Positions 35,369 through 44,393 of a stretch of DNA of 64,000 nt are shown piece by piece. The position numbers and the translations under genes are program-made. How positions within the stretch are numbered: the stretch's first letter is position 1; each line of letters starts with the position of its first letter. This DNA comes from Pontibacter litorisediminis. Its GTDB lineage: Bacteria; Bacteroidota; Bacteroidia; Cytophagales; Hymenobacteraceae. Under the pieces are notes generated by a model that had not been told where the DNA came from, ran no database searches, and was given only the letters and a program-made list of their open reading frames with translations. The stretch spans positions 310,001 through 374,000 of the forward strand of contig NZ_JARDUA010000004.1 of assembly GCF_029360645.1 (NCBI RefSeq). The letters are read 5' to 3'.

Positions 35369-37777
35369 TTATTTTTTTGAATTACTGAAATTGAGCGGCA
35401 CCCGCACGCGCAGCATGAGCATCCGGCCGGGTTCATCGGCGTAGTAGCGCAGCTTGTTCAGGTATTCGCGGTACACAGTGTTTAGCAGGTTATTGCCCGT
35501 TATGCCCACCTCTATGGGCTGGTTGCCAAAGTGGACGGTAGTTCCTGCCTCAGCCTTTAAAAGAAAATATGCCTCCGGTGCCGGTGCGAAGTCCTGCTCC
35601 GCTTTCTCTGGCACCCGCTTTTGCTCTGCCACATACACTCCCCCCACCGATACGTAGGCGTTGGTTAACTTGCCGTTGTCTGCAGCTGCAAACTCATAGC
35701 GCAGGCTGTTGTCAAAGCGGTTGGAAGGCATGTAGATCAGGTAATCGTCGGTGTCGAGGTTGCGGGCGTAGAGCAGCGAGGTTTTCGACTCCAGTACCAA
35801 TCCAGTGGCGATCTTATAATCCAGGTTGAGGTCCGCACCGGTAAAGGTGGCATCGGCCTGGGTGTACTTAAAGGCAGGGAAAGCACCGCGAACCGTTACA
35901 ATAGGCTCTGGCTGCGGGGCCAGGTAAATAAAGTTGCTGATGTAGTTGTGGTAAAGACTCAGGGAGCCGTTCAGGCGCGGATTGCTGAAATAATCTACCG
36001 AGAACTCCAGGTTGTACGCCTGTTCCGACGTTAAGGTAGGGTCCCCCTCCTCGTACGTGGCCGCACTATGGTGCACCCCCTCGCTGAAAAGCTCGTTAGC
36101 GCCCGGCGCCCGCCAGGCCGAGGTGGCACTCAGGCCGAAGGTAAGGTGGTAGCCCACGTCATACATCGCCCCCAAGGTGCCGGATACGTTGTTAAAGTCA
36201 TACTCCGGTTTGATCAGGGTGCGCTTGCTTTCAGCCTCCTCCTCGTACTTCTTCACCTGCAGGTACCTGTAGTCGTAGCGAATGCCTGCCTCTAGTTGCA
36301 GCCTGTCTTTTTTCCACTGCTCGGTGGCAAAGACACCGGCTGTCATACTTGTGTAGTATGGCAGAAAGTCGCTGTACTCGTAGGTGTTTTTCTGGTAGAT
36401 GGTGCTCACGCCCACTGAGCCAAAAAAATTGCCCAGCGGCTTGTGGTTGAAAACAGCCTCGGTGGTATGCGTGTTTAGCGTAAGCTGCAGCGCTGGCAGG
36501 GAGCCACCACCACGGCGCGGCTCGTACTCCTCCCGCAGGTTGCGCTGCCAGCCGTAAACAAACTCCAGCTTCCCTGCCTCGCCCAGCTGCCAGTGCCCCT
36601 TGGCCTTTAGCAGGTCGTGCTGCACGTGCTGGTACGGTCGGTCTATGCCGTAGGTAAACTCCGCGTTTGCCGCATTGCTGGGCCTGCCGCGCTCAATGGC
36701 ATACAGCAAATCCTGCACACTGCCAATGTGCGACTCCCGCAGAATACCCAGGTCGGTGCTGAAGTGGCTGTAGTACAGCTCCGCGCCATACGCCTCCTTG
36801 TTGTATCCCACTGCTGCCGAGAAGTTCTGCTCCTTCAGCCCCGTGTTCTCCAGGTAGTAATCCGGCGTTTTGGCATTGCCGGCTTTGCGCAGCGTGCCCT
36901 GCAGGCGCCAGCTTAGCGGCGGTACCTTCTCAAAATTACCCTCTACCGTAGCCGAGGTAGCCAACTGGCGGTTGTTGGTGCTGCCCAGCAGGTGCAGGTC
37001 TCCGGTGATGCCGGGGGATGTCGGTAGCGCCCTTGGCTCCACCAGCACCACGCCGCCAATGGCATCGGCGCCATAGCGCACGCCGGCGGCGCCTTTTATC
37101 ACCTTCACCTCGGAGGCCACAAACGGGTCTATCTCCGGTGCGTGCTCTGCACCCCACTGCTGCCCCTCCTGTCGCACGCCGTTGTTGAGCAGCAGCACGC
37201 GGTTGCTGTGCATGCCGTGTATCACGGGCTTAGAGATGGTAGGGCCGGTTTGCAGCGAAGTAACGCCCGAAATACCCTTCAATGTTTCGGCCAGGGCCAG
37301 GCCGCGCGTCTGCTCCAGCTCCCGGCCGCTCAGGCTCTGCTGTGTCTGGGCCTGCTCGCGCAGGTGCTCACCGGTAACCTCCACTGTGCGCAACATGCGT
37401 GCGTCAGCGTGCAGCTGCAGGTCGCGGGTGGCAGAGCCTGACATTCTCACGCTGAAGCTTTCCTTCTCATACCCAACATAAGTCACCTGCAAGGTATAGG
37501 GCGCACGGCAAAGCTGATGGAAATGGTAGTTGCCATATTCGTCAGACATGGTGGCGCGGTCCAGCTCAGGGATGTAAACAGTAGCCCCGATCAGCGCCTC
37601 GCGCGTGTCGTGGTCCAGCACCTTGCCCGAGAGGGTAAGGCCGCAGTCCTGCTCCGTCTCCTCCGGCAACGGTGCCGGCAACGACTGCGCCTGCACCACC
37701 GGTAGCTGCAGCGCCAGTATGGCCAGGGCAAAAAGTATGGTTTTTGGGATCGGTTTCGTCTTTAACACTTCTTCCAT
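35369..37777 (-). CDS. TonB-dependent receptor, likely metal (zinc) uptake
   Basis: About 802 residues from the ATG at 37777 (a TTG three codons upstream opens the frame). The signal peptide ends VVQAQ. A carboxypeptidase-regulatory-like domain (about 45-130, GKVLDHDTREALIGATVYIPELDRATMSDEYGNYHF) precedes the plug (about 130-260, LAETLKGISGVTSLQTGPTISKPVIHGMHSNRVLLLNNGVRQEGQQWGAEHAPEIDPFVA) and a 22-strand barrel ending in a Phe-containing strand (VPLNFSNSKK). The GMHSNR...QQWGAEHAPE plug is typical of ZnuD-like metal receptors. Neighbours are a His-rich exported protein and a lipoprotein, and a palindromic operator heads the group. Zinc is inference. Confidence 0.88.
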   Translation of the reverse strand: MEEVLKTKPIPKTILFALAILALQLPVVQAQSLPAPLPEETEQDCGLTLSGKVLDHDTREALIGATVYIPELDRATMSDEYGNYHFHQLCRAPYTLQVTYVGYEKESFSVRMSGSATRDLQLHADARMLRTVEVTGEHLREQAQTQQSLSGRELEQTRGLALAETLKGISGVTSLQTGPTISKPVIHGMHSNRVLLLNNGVRQEGQQWGAEHAPEIDPFVASEVKVIKGAAGVRYGADAIGGVVLVEPRALPTSPGITGDLHLLGSTNNRQLATSATVEGNFEKVPPLSWRLQGTLRKAGNAKTPDYYLENTGLKEQNFSAAVGYNKEAYGAELYYSHFSTDLGILRESHIGSVQDLLYAIERGRPSNAANAEFTYGIDRPYQHVQHDLLKAKGHWQLGEAGKLEFVYGWQRNLREEYEPRRGGGSLPALQLTLNTHTTEAVFNHKPLGNFFGSVGVSTIYQKNTYEYSDFLPYYTSMTAGVFATEQWKKDRLQLEAGIRYDYRYLQVKKYEEEAESKRTLIKPEYDFNNVSGTLGAMYDVGYHLTFGLSATSAWRAPGANELFSEGVHHSAATYEEGDPTLTSEQAYNLEFSVDYFSNPRLNGSLSLYHNYISNFIYLAPQPEPIVTVRGAFPAFKYTQADATFTGADLNLDYKIATGLVLESKTSLLYARNLDTDDYLIYMPSNRFDNSLRYEFAAADNGKLTNAYVSVGGVYVAEQKRVPEKAEQDFAPAPEAYFLLKAEAGTTVHFGNQPIEVGITGNNLLNTVYREYLNKLRYYADEPGRMLMLRVRVPLNFSNSKK

Positions 37778-37952
37778 TTTCAGCAAAAGAAAAATAACGG
37801 CTACAGAAACGTATAGCCAATTGCCTGCTGCGGCTGCATCTTGCCACTGGCAAAAGCATGCCTGCCAGGCTTAAAAGTATGGATAGATGATGTGCAGGCA
37901 CCGCGGTCATACCAGGCAAAGTATGAGCGGAACCGTGCGGAGCAGCTGAAGG

Positions 37953-38276
37953 TTAGGCCACGGGAGGGCCTCGGAGGAAGTATAAAGAAGGTTTGCTGCC
38001 TTGCCCGCTGCAGGTGTAGGTAGCGGCATAAGCAACAGTATGCGTGATAGGGGTAAAATCGATTGAAAGCGTCGTGCCTTGGTATGGTGTGTTGAACACA
38101 TCCTCTACCTGGCAGTGCTTGTGCTTCATGCCTACCTGCGCCTCATGGGTGTCGGCGTGGTCGGTGTGCACCGTGTGCGTGTGTGGGTGCAGCTCCTGAA
38201 TCAGGGCATCCGGTACCATGGCTCTGCAGAATAGCAGCAGCAGGATCAGGGCGATATGTTGGATGTAACGGTGCAC
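37953..38276 (-). CDS. Small exported His-rich protein
   Basis: A 107-residue protein starting at GTG 38276 (RNA just before reads GCCCAAG). The N-terminus (MHRYIQHIALILLLLFCRAMVPDALI) is a signal peptide or anchor. It is followed by a cluster of about ten His within 27 residues (HPHTHTVHTDHADTHEAQVGMKHKHC). One Cys follows the last His, a composition expected for Zn/Cu/Ni binding. The C-terminal half (VFNTPYQGTTLSIDFTPITHTVAYAATYTC) looks strand-rich and adds a second Cys. It is the first gene of the group with the receptor and lipoprotein, so a periplasmic metal-chelating role is likely (inference). Confidence 0.7.
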   Translation of the reverse strand: MHRYIQHIALILLLLFCRAMVPDALIQELHPHTHTVHTDHADTHEAQVGMKHKHCQVEDVFNTPYQGTTLSIDFTPITHTVAYAATYTCSGQGSKPSLYFLRGPPVA

Positions 38277-38296
38277 CTTGGGCGTTAGAACAAAGA

Positions 38297-38335
38297 CAAA
38301 TATATACTAAATTCCACAATGTTGCATTTGCAACA
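38297..38335 (-). promoter_or_regulatory. Promoter with Zur-like palindromic operator
   Basis: The palindrome TGTTGCATTTGCAACA at 38320-38335 has perfect 7-bp arms around TT. A minus-strand TATATTTG (complement of 38297-38304) sits 15 bases downstream, so the palindrome covers the expected -33 region. Length, symmetry and position fit a Fur-family (Zur) operator. No protein evidence is in the window. Confidence 0.55.
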
Positions 38336-38379
38336 GGCTTACCTTCCCGATTTTACTGTACGCACAAGTATAAAGCGGG

Positions 38380-38479
38380 GGTTGTCTCGGGCATTGGACA
38401 AGAGCTCGGGGCGAAGGTTTAATCCGGGTGTGCAGAAATCTGCCGCAGCTGTTACTTTTTCCGCCGTGCTCTGACAACC
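38380..38479. other. Possible structured RNA element upstream of htpG
   Basis: GGTTGTC at 38380-38386 pairs with GACAACC at 38473-38479, enclosing about 86 bases. Inside are a GCAG-AAAT-CTGC hairpin and complementary GCGGG/CCGC pieces. It lies between the divergent His-rich and htpG genes. It was not recognised as any known riboswitch class. Confidence 0.35.
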
Positions 38480-38571
38480 TGTCACTCTAGCGGTGTCTGG
38501 AACAGGATTTGAAAGCAGGGCTGAAGCGTAAAGCAGCAACAGATCAACCTTAACCATATAAAGTATAGACA

Positions 38572-40392
38572 ATGGAAGAAAGAGGTAATATCTCCATCCA
38601 CACCGAGAATATTTTCCCGATCATCAAGAAATTCCTGTACTCCGACCACGAGATTTTCCTGCGCGAGCTGGTGAGTAACGCCGTGGACGCGACGCAGAAA
38701 GTAAAGCGCCTCTCCTCCATCGGTGAGTACAAAGGCGATTTGGGCGAGCTGAAGGTGAAAGTGGCCGTGAACAAGGAGGCCAAGACCATCACCATCTCCG
38801 ACAACGGTATCGGTATGACGGCCGAGGAGATTAAGAAGTACATCAACCAAATTGCTTTCTCCGGGGCCACCGAGTTTGTGGAGCGCTACAAGGACGCCTC
38901 TGCCGACAAGGACCAGATCATTGGTCAGTTCGGTCTGGGCTTCTACTCGGCCTTTATGGTGGCTGAGCGTGTAGAGATCGTCACCAAATCTTACCAGGAG
39001 GGCGCCGAGCCTGCCCGCTGGGAGTGCGACGGCAGCACCGAGTTCACGATTACGACGGCCGACAGAGCCGAGCGTGGCACCGATGTGATCCTGCACGTGG
39101 CCCAGGACTCGGAGGAGTTTTTGGAGACGGCCCGCATCCGCACCATACTTGACAAGTACTGCAAGTTCCTGCCCGTGCCGGTGGAGTTTGAGGGCGAGAC
39201 CATCAACAATCCAAACCCGATCTGGACGAAGCAGCCTTCGGATTTGAAGGACGAGGACTACAAAGAGTTCTACAAAGAATTGTACCCGTTCTCGGAGCCG
39301 CCGCTGTTCTGGATCCACCTCAACGTGGACTATCCGTTCAACCTGACCGGTATCCTGTACTTCCCGAAACTGAAGAACGACTTTGAGGTGCAGCGCAACA
39401 AGATTCAGCTGTACTCGCGCCAGGTATTCATTACCGACGAGGTGAAGGATGTGGTGCCGGAGTTCCTGATGCTGCTGCACGGCGTGATCGACTCGCCGGA
39501 CATTCCGCTGAACGTGAGCCGCTCCTTCCTGCAGGCCGACGCCAGCGTGAAGAAGATCAACACCTACATCACTAAAAAGGTGGCCGACAAGCTGGCAGAG
39601 ATCTTCCGCAAAGACCGCGAGACGTTTGAGAAGAACTGGGACGACATCAGCGTATTTGTGAAGTATGGCATGCTGAGCGATGACAAGTTCTATGAGAAGG
39701 CCAAGGATTTCGTGCTGCTGCAGAACACGGAGGGCAAGTACTATACTTTGGAGGAGTATAAAAACCAGGTGCAGGCCAACCAGACAAACAAAAGTGAGCA
39801 GCTGGTGCTCCTGTATACCACCGACCCCGATAAGCAGCACGCCTTTGTGGAGGCGGCCCAGAACCGCGGCTATGATGTGCTCAAGCTCGACTCCATCATC
39901 GATAGCCACTTTATAGGCCTGCTGGAGCAGAAGCTGGAGAAAACCACGCTTAAGCGCGTAGACTCCGAAACGATTGACAAGCTGATCGAGAAGGACGAGG
40001 CGAAGGAGAGTGTGCTGAGCGATAGTGAAAAGGAGGAGCTGAAGAAAGTATACGAGGAGGCCATCAGCAACCAGCACATGACCGTGGAGGTAGCGCCGCT
40101 TGCCCCGGACGACGCGCCGGTGGTGATCACGCTGCCCGAGTTTATGCGCCGCATGAAGGACATGAGCCGCGCCGGCGGTGGCGGGATGATGTTTATGGGC
40201 GATATGCCGGACACTTACAACGTCACCATCAATGCTAACCACCCGCTGAACCAGCGCGTGCTGAAGGCCGAGGAGAAAGGCAAGCTGGCCCGTCAGGCCT
40301 TCGACCTGGCCCTGCTGTCGCAGAACATGCTGTCGGGAGCGGCCCTTACTAGCTTCGTGAAGCGCAGCTTCGACCTGATGACAAAAGAATAG
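38572..40392 (+). CDS. htpG: Molecular chaperone HtpG (Hsp90)
   Basis: A 606-residue cytoplasmic Hsp90 ATPase that helps fold client proteins under stress. The N-terminal GHKL domain has ELVSNAVDATQKVKRLS, ISDNGIGMTAEEIKKYINQIAFSGA and the lid GQFGLGFYSAFMVA. The middle domain follows (LYSRQVFITDEVKDVVPEFLMLLHGVIDSPDIPLNVSR, with the catalytic Arg in VSRSFLQ). The C-terminal dimerisation region ends in TKE. Length matches Bacteroidota HtpG (about 610). The large antisense frame opposite it is a shadow of its GC-rich codons. A terminator follows at 40419. Confidence 0.97.
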   Translation: MEERGNISIHTENIFPIIKKFLYSDHEIFLRELVSNAVDATQKVKRLSSIGEYKGDLGELKVKVAVNKEAKTITISDNGIGMTAEEIKKYINQIAFSGATEFVERYKDASADKDQIIGQFGLGFYSAFMVAERVEIVTKSYQEGAEPARWECDGSTEFTITTADRAERGTDVILHVAQDSEEFLETARIRTILDKYCKFLPVPVEFEGETINNPNPIWTKQPSDLKDEDYKEFYKELYPFSEPPLFWIHLNVDYPFNLTGILYFPKLKNDFEVQRNKIQLYSRQVFITDEVKDVVPEFLMLLHGVIDSPDIPLNVSRSFLQADASVKKINTYITKKVADKLAEIFRKDRETFEKNWDDISVFVKYGMLSDDKFYEKAKDFVLLQNTEGKYYTLEEYKNQVQANQTNKSEQLVLLYTTDPDKQHAFVEAAQNRGYDVLKLDSIIDSHFIGLLEQKLEKTTLKRVDSETIDKLIEKDEAKESVLSDSEKEELKKVYEEAISNQHMTVEVAPLAPDDAPVVITLPEFMRRMKDMSRAGGGGMMFMGDMPDTYNVTINANHPLNQRVLKAEEKGKLARQAFDLALLSQNMLSGAALTSFVKRSFDLMTKE

Positions 40393-40418
40393 TACCTTTA
40401 TTTAAATACCTAACAGCT

Positions 40419-40446
40419 AAGGCAGTGCCCGTTTGGGTGCTGCCTT
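40419..40446 (+). terminator. Intrinsic terminator of htpG
   Basis: A 12-bp stem (AAGGCAGTGCCC with GGGTGCTGCCTT, two G-T pairs), GTTT loop, followed by TTTT. It starts 27 bases after the htpG stop. Confidence 0.8.
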
Positions 40447-40655
40447 TTTTGCTTTTGGCGCCTCCTAAAGTATAAATGAAACTTACCCGGCGCAGGCGTA
40501 GTTATAGGGGCTCAGTTACCTGTTGGTGCGTATACTTATATAATAATTGCTAAATTGCTTTACTGTTAACTTGTTGGTTTTCCTGTAGAAAGGGTCACGT
40601 ATACTAAGATCATCCATTTAACAGTTTATCCATTAACAATAGAACACTTCAAAAT

Positions 40656-41573
40656 TTGAAAAGCTCGGTTTATACTTTTTTGCTAAGTGTTGTGTTGCTA
40701 AGCCTGGGCAGCTGCGGCCAGCCCCAGTGGAACAGCGACTACAACCTGAACATGGCGCGCCTGAAGGAAGGCAACAAGGTAAAAACCGATGCCCTGGCCT
40801 CTGCCGATACCACACAACCAACTGTTGAGGCGAGAAACCCGCTGGAAGAGAAGATTGAGGAGAAGAAAAAGAAGCGCAAGGTAAAACGCAGCAAGCGCGA
40901 GTTTCTGGGTTACAAGATAAAGCGCGGATATACCAAGAGCGGCGCCCGCTACAAAGAAACCATCGAGACCTTCGGCTACCTGCCCGAGCATCAGGAGCCG
41001 GACCGCTATGCCCCCTACAAGTATTACTTCGACACCAAAAAGCGCAAGCTGGCCCGCTCAGGGTCTAACGTAGAGGACACCGACCGCTACAAGGTGCTGC
41101 ACGGGCCATATAAGAAAACGCTGGACGGCGAGGTGGTGGAGGAAGGCTACTTTTACGTAGGCACCAAACACCTGCGCTGGGAGAAGTACCGCAACAACGA
41201 GGACCACACGCTGGTAGACAAAGAGCACTATGAGAAGGGCTTCCTGCGCGACGCGGTGGTGACCTATTACGGCGATACCAAGAAGATAAAGGAGGTGATC
41301 CCTTACGAGTACGGGCAGGTGCAGGGAACCTACTACCGTTTCTATGAGAACGGGCAGCTGGAGTGGAGCGGGCAGTACGAAAAAGGCCGAAAGGTGGGCG
41401 TGTGGATCAACTACTACGACTTCCGCAACCGCCGCCACTATGAGTACCAGTACCCTGAAACAGCCTACGACCCGCCGCACGAGCCCTACCTGCTCCGCGA
41501 GTACGACCGCCATGCTACCCCTATCTACGAGCGCGGCAAGTTCGACAAGCGCTCGCAAGCGAGTAGTAAGTAA
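40656..41573 (+). CDS. MORN-repeat-like lipoprotein
   Basis: A 305-residue lipoprotein that appears to start at TTG 40656 (LKSSVYTFLLSVVLLSLGSCG), since no ATG precedes the signal segment. The Cys of LGSCG is about residue 20. The mature part first has a very basic stretch (EEKKKKRKVKRSKRE). It continues with YxGTKHLRWEKYR and MORN/YwqK-like modules (GTYYRFYENGQLEWSGQYEKGRKVGVWINYYD). Such modules are common in Bacteroidota envelope proteins and toxin-immunity partners; no activity can be assigned. It is isolated, downstream of htpG and upstream of repeat copy C. Confidence 0.7.
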   Translation: MKSSVYTFLLSVVLLSLGSCGQPQWNSDYNLNMARLKEGNKVKTDALASADTTQPTVEARNPLEEKIEEKKKKRKVKRSKREFLGYKIKRGYTKSGARYKETIETFGYLPEHQEPDRYAPYKYYFDTKKRKLARSGSNVEDTDRYKVLHGPYKKTLDGEVVEEGYFYVGTKHLRWEKYRNNEDHTLVDKEHYEKGFLRDAVVTYYGDTKKIKEVIPYEYGQVQGTYYRFYENGQLEWSGQYEKGRKVGVWINYYDFRNRRHYEYQYPETAYDPPHEPYLLREYDRHATPIYERGKFDKRSQASSK

Positions 41574-41639
41574 GAAAACTAGCCACTGCCCTCGTGCAGA
41601 TAGAAGGTTATGTGTAAACCCACCTCCTGGTCCGCTGAT

Positions 41640-42218
41640 AAGAGGAATCCTGTAGCACTGGGTCCAACCATCCCTGCCCCTCCTTGTTTAAGGAGGGCAG
41701 CTCTGTAGCTACTTTGGCTAAAGGGTAAGCTTCATGGCTACTTTCCTCGCGCGGATTGGTTGCGACTTGTCCCTATAGGTGTAAACTCACCCCTAGCCCT
41801 TCTGAGGAGGGGGTTTGTCCGGCATCTGCTATCATCCCCTGTCCCCTTCCAAGGGAGACTGCAAAGACAGCAACTATCGAAAACTGTTCCCAGTCTTTGG
41901 GTTGAGCGCCTATGCGAGTTTTTCCGGTGCCGAAGGCATTGCGACGCAGGAGCAAAGGAAAAGCTCCCAGCGCGATGCCCTTATCGAGGGCCCCTACCCC
42001 CAGGACGAGGCCTCCCGGCCTGGAGGGAGCCAAAGCAGGAGATGAAACGAGCCGCTCGTAAAGCCAGTGGGATGAACGGCAGCTAGAAAGGATAGCTTGG
42101 CTCAAGTTGCAGAAAGCAGCGGCTATGAAAGTATTGCAAAAGCATGAAGCTTGGCTCTGCGAGCCAGTTGGGTTGCAAACCCAACATCATCGTGAGGCAC
42201 GAGTTGCAAACTCGCGCC
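41640..42218 (+). repeat. Dispersed intergenic repeat, copy C, longest, with REP-like hairpin
   Basis: The longest copy. Its front half (41640-41880) carries paired strings such as CCAACCATCCCTGCCCCTCCTTG that also occur at the start of copy A. The core CAGTCTTTGGGTTGAGCGCC is at 41891-41910. CAGCGCGATGCCCTTATCGA at 41968-41987 and the following GAGGGCCCCTACCCCC match copy A base for base. The tail (AGCTAGAAAGGATAGCTTGG) leads to hairpins at 42167-42185 and 42196-42218 (GGCACGAG, 7-base loop, CTCGCGCC). No gene or transposase is inside. Confidence 0.75.
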
Positions 42219-42246
42219 AGCGGAAACCTCTGAAAGACGCGCAACC

Positions 42247-42609
42247 TCAGTAAAAAGCATCCTCGATATGATGTATAGCCGGAGGAGACGTGAGCGTTAC
42301 CGAGATGATATCAAACCGCACCTCATGCGGCCACTCCTCCTGCAGTATAAACGCCTCGGCGGCACCCAGCAGCATCGCCTCCTTGCGGTAATTAACCGCC
42401 TCCTCCGGATACCCGTATTTATTAGTAGACCTGGTTTTCACCTCCACAAACACCAGCAGGTTGCCTTTCTGCGCAATGATGTCTACCTCGGCGCGTTTAT
42501 GTCTGTAGTTTTGCCGCAGTATGCTGTATCCCTGCTCCCGAAGGTAAGCAGCAGCGTGGTTTTCGCCTTGCTGGCCGGTGTGGAGATGTCTGCCTGTTTG
42601 AGAAGCCAT
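42247..42609 (-). CDS. yraN: YraN family (UPF0102) endonuclease-like protein
   Basis: A 120-residue protein of the YraN/UPF0102 family, a compact Holliday-junction-resolvase-like fold. The signature is GENHAAAYLREQGYSILRQNYRHKRAEVDIIAQKGNLLVFVEVKTRS, with the putative metal-binding E, D and E-x-K residues of PD-(D/E)XK enzymes. It is probably a DNA-processing accessory enzyme; the exact role is unproved in the family. It is divergent from the sugar-isomerase gene, and repeat copy C ends 28 bases past its stop codon. Confidence 0.9.
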   Translation of the reverse strand: MASQTGRHLHTGQQGENHAAAYLREQGYSILRQNYRHKRAEVDIIAQKGNLLVFVEVKTRSTNKYGYPEEAVNYRKEAMLLGAAEAFILQEEWPHEVRFDIISVTLTSPPAIHHIEDAFY

Positions 42610-42661
42610 TTAAAACTTGTACTTTGCAGCAGCTAAGGCTGATGCGCAACTTTAGCATACT

Positions 42662-43657
42662 ATGAAACAACTTACTGAAGGTTTTACCCAACAGTTACGC
42701 CACGCCATAGAAATAGGAGAGAGTGCCACCGTCACCTTCTCCGGCCCCAAGTATAGCAATGTGGTTTTTTCCGGAATGGGGGGCTCTGGCATAAGCGGCA
42801 ATATGGTGCAGGCGTACGTGGCCGATAAGCTCGGGGTGCCGGTAATCGCGCACAAAGGCTATAGCCTGCCGCTTTTCGTGGGGCCAAGCACGCTCTTTAT
42901 TGCCTCCTCCTTTTCAGGAAACACCGAAGAAACGATTTCGAATGTGCGGCAGGCAATGGAAGCGGATGCCAGCGTAGGCTTTATTACCTCCGGCGGAGAG
43001 CTGCTGCGCCTGGCACAGGAGCGCAGCATGCCGCATATTGTGCTGCCCGCCGAAGTAAGGCACCCGAGGGCGGGGTTGGGGTACATGCTGGTACAACAGC
43101 TTTACCTGCTCCACTACGCCGGCCTGCTCGACGACACCTTCAAAACCGAGGTGCGGCAAAGCATCACCCTGCTCGAAGAGCAGGCGGGGAGCATTAAGGT
43201 GCAGGCCAGCGCCCTGGCTAGCGCCTTTCATGGCAAGCTGCCGGTTATCTACGCCGGAGATACTTTTGGCGCCGTGGCAATGCGGCTGCAGCAGCAGCTG
43301 AACACCAATGCCAAGCAGCTGGCGCACGTGAACACGGTGCCGGAAATGAACCACAACGAGATCGAAGGCTGGCGGCACCCGGAGAAACTATTCAGCCAGC
43401 TGGTTGTTTTATGCATTAAAACCGCCTACGACCACTCGCGCGTGAAATTGCGCATGGACCTGGCAAAGCCGATCTGTGCCTCAGCCGGGCATGAGATGCT
43501 GGAGGTGGAGGCCATGGGGGCCACTTTCTTGGAGCAGGTGCTGTACCTGGTCCATTTGTTTGACTGGGTGTCGGTGTACCTGGCCGAGCTAAACGGGGAG
43601 GACCCTGCTAGTAACGAGAACATTGATTCCCTGAAAAGGGAGATATCCAAAGTATAA
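42662..43657 (+). CDS. Bifunctional phosphoglucose/phosphomannose isomerase-like SIS protein
   Basis: A 331-residue enzyme with two SIS domains. SGMGGSGISGNMVQAYVADKLGVPVIAHKGYSLP is the phosphosugar loop, SSFSGNTEETISNVRQAME the Ser/Thr-rich phosphate site, and the C-terminal domain (PVIYAGDTFGAVAMRLQQQLNTNAKQLAHVNTVPEMNHNEIEGW) contains the conserved Glu and His of the bifunctional PGI/PMI group. It interconverts hexose-6-phosphates. It is the first gene of a five-gene plus-strand run with lipB (1 base apart), a small unknown, DUF4271 and hemD, so its mRNA also carries cofactor genes. Confidence 0.88.
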   Translation: MKQLTEGFTQQLRHAIEIGESATVTFSGPKYSNVVFSGMGGSGISGNMVQAYVADKLGVPVIAHKGYSLPLFVGPSTLFIASSFSGNTEETISNVRQAMEADASVGFITSGGELLRLAQERSMPHIVLPAEVRHPRAGLGYMLVQQLYLLHYAGLLDDTFKTEVRQSITLLEEQAGSIKVQASALASAFHGKLPVIYAGDTFGAVAMRLQQQLNTNAKQLAHVNTVPEMNHNEIEGWRHPEKLFSQLVVLCIKTAYDHSRVKLRMDLAKPICASAGHEMLEVEAMGATFLEQVLYLVHLFDWVSVYLAELNGEDPASNENIDSLKREISKV

Positions 43658-43658
43658 C

Positions 43659-44393
43659 GTGCAGAAAAATACTGACATTCAATTTGAGCACCTGGGGCTG
43701 ATCGACTACAAGGAGGCGTGGGATTACCAGGACAAGCTCTTTACCGCCACCCTGGACCTGAAGGTGCGAAACCGCTCCGCGGAGCCGGATGCGCAGGTGG
43801 CGACGCCCAACTACCTGCTTTTCTGCCAGCATCCGCATGTGTATACCCTGGGCAAGAGTGGCCATGAGGAGCACCTGCTGCTGAACCAGGAGGGCCTGCA
43901 GGCCAAAGGCGCCACCTATTATAAGATCAACCGCGGGGGCGATATTACCTACCACGGGCCAGGGCAAATCGTGGGCTACCCTATCCTGGATCTGGAGAAC
44001 TTCTTTACCGACATCCATAAATACCTGCGCTTTCTGGAGGAGGGCATCATCCTTACGCTGGCGGACTATGGCATTGCGGCCGGCCGCATTGAGGGCCTCA
44101 CCGGCGTGTGGCTCGACCACGTGGAACAGCGCAACCCGCGCAAGATCTGCGCCATGGGCGTGAAGTGTAGCCGCTGGGTCACCATGCACGGTTTCGCCTT
44201 CAACATCAACACCGACCTGGACTACTTTAACAACATTGTGCCGTGCGGTATTTCTGATAAAGCCGTAACTTCGCTGGCCAAAGAGCTGGGGCATGAGGTG
44301 CCGCTGGCCGAAGTAGAAGAAAAACTGTTAAAGCACCTGGCCACCTTATTCGGGGCCACTATTACGACTGCTGCGCATGAAGAAGGACATTGA
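43659..44393 (+). CDS. lipB: Octanoyltransferase LipB (lipoyl pathway)
   Basis: A 244-residue enzyme that transfers octanoyl groups from acyl-ACP to lipoyl domains. It starts at GTG 43659, one base after the isomerase stop, which suggests translational coupling. The motifs are LIDYKEAWDYQDKL, FCQHPHVYTLGKSGHEEHLL, RGGDITYHGPGQIVGYPI, and the catalytic Cys in NNIVPCGISDKAVTS. KICAMGVKCSRWVTMHGFAFNI is the conserved Lys/Met block. The last 17 bases overlap the next gene. A C-terminal extension (after about 220) is Bacteroidota-typical. Confidence 0.92.
   Translation: MQKNTDIQFEHLGLIDYKEAWDYQDKLFTATLDLKVRNRSAEPDAQVATPNYLLFCQHPHVYTLGKSGHEEHLLLNQEGLQAKGATYYKINRGGDITYHGPGQIVGYPILDLENFFTDIHKYLRFLEEGIILTLADYGIAAGRIEGLTGVWLDHVEQRNPRKICAMGVKCSRWVTMHGFAFNINTDLDYFNNIVPCGISDKAVTSLAKELGHEVPLAEVEEKLLKHLATLFGATITTAAHEEGH

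Noticed and set aside
38380..38479. Cobalamin riboswitch upstream of the receptor operon or htpG
   Set aside because: The CCGCAGCTGT-like string is on the htpG strand, but the upstream GGGAA box and the downstream pairing boxes are missing. No cobalamin gene is nearby.
38482..40242. Open frame of 586 codons on the minus strand opposite htpG
   Set aside because: htpG is unmistakable on the plus strand. The opposite frame is His/Leu/Val-rich without any domain, as expected for a shadow of GC-rich codons.
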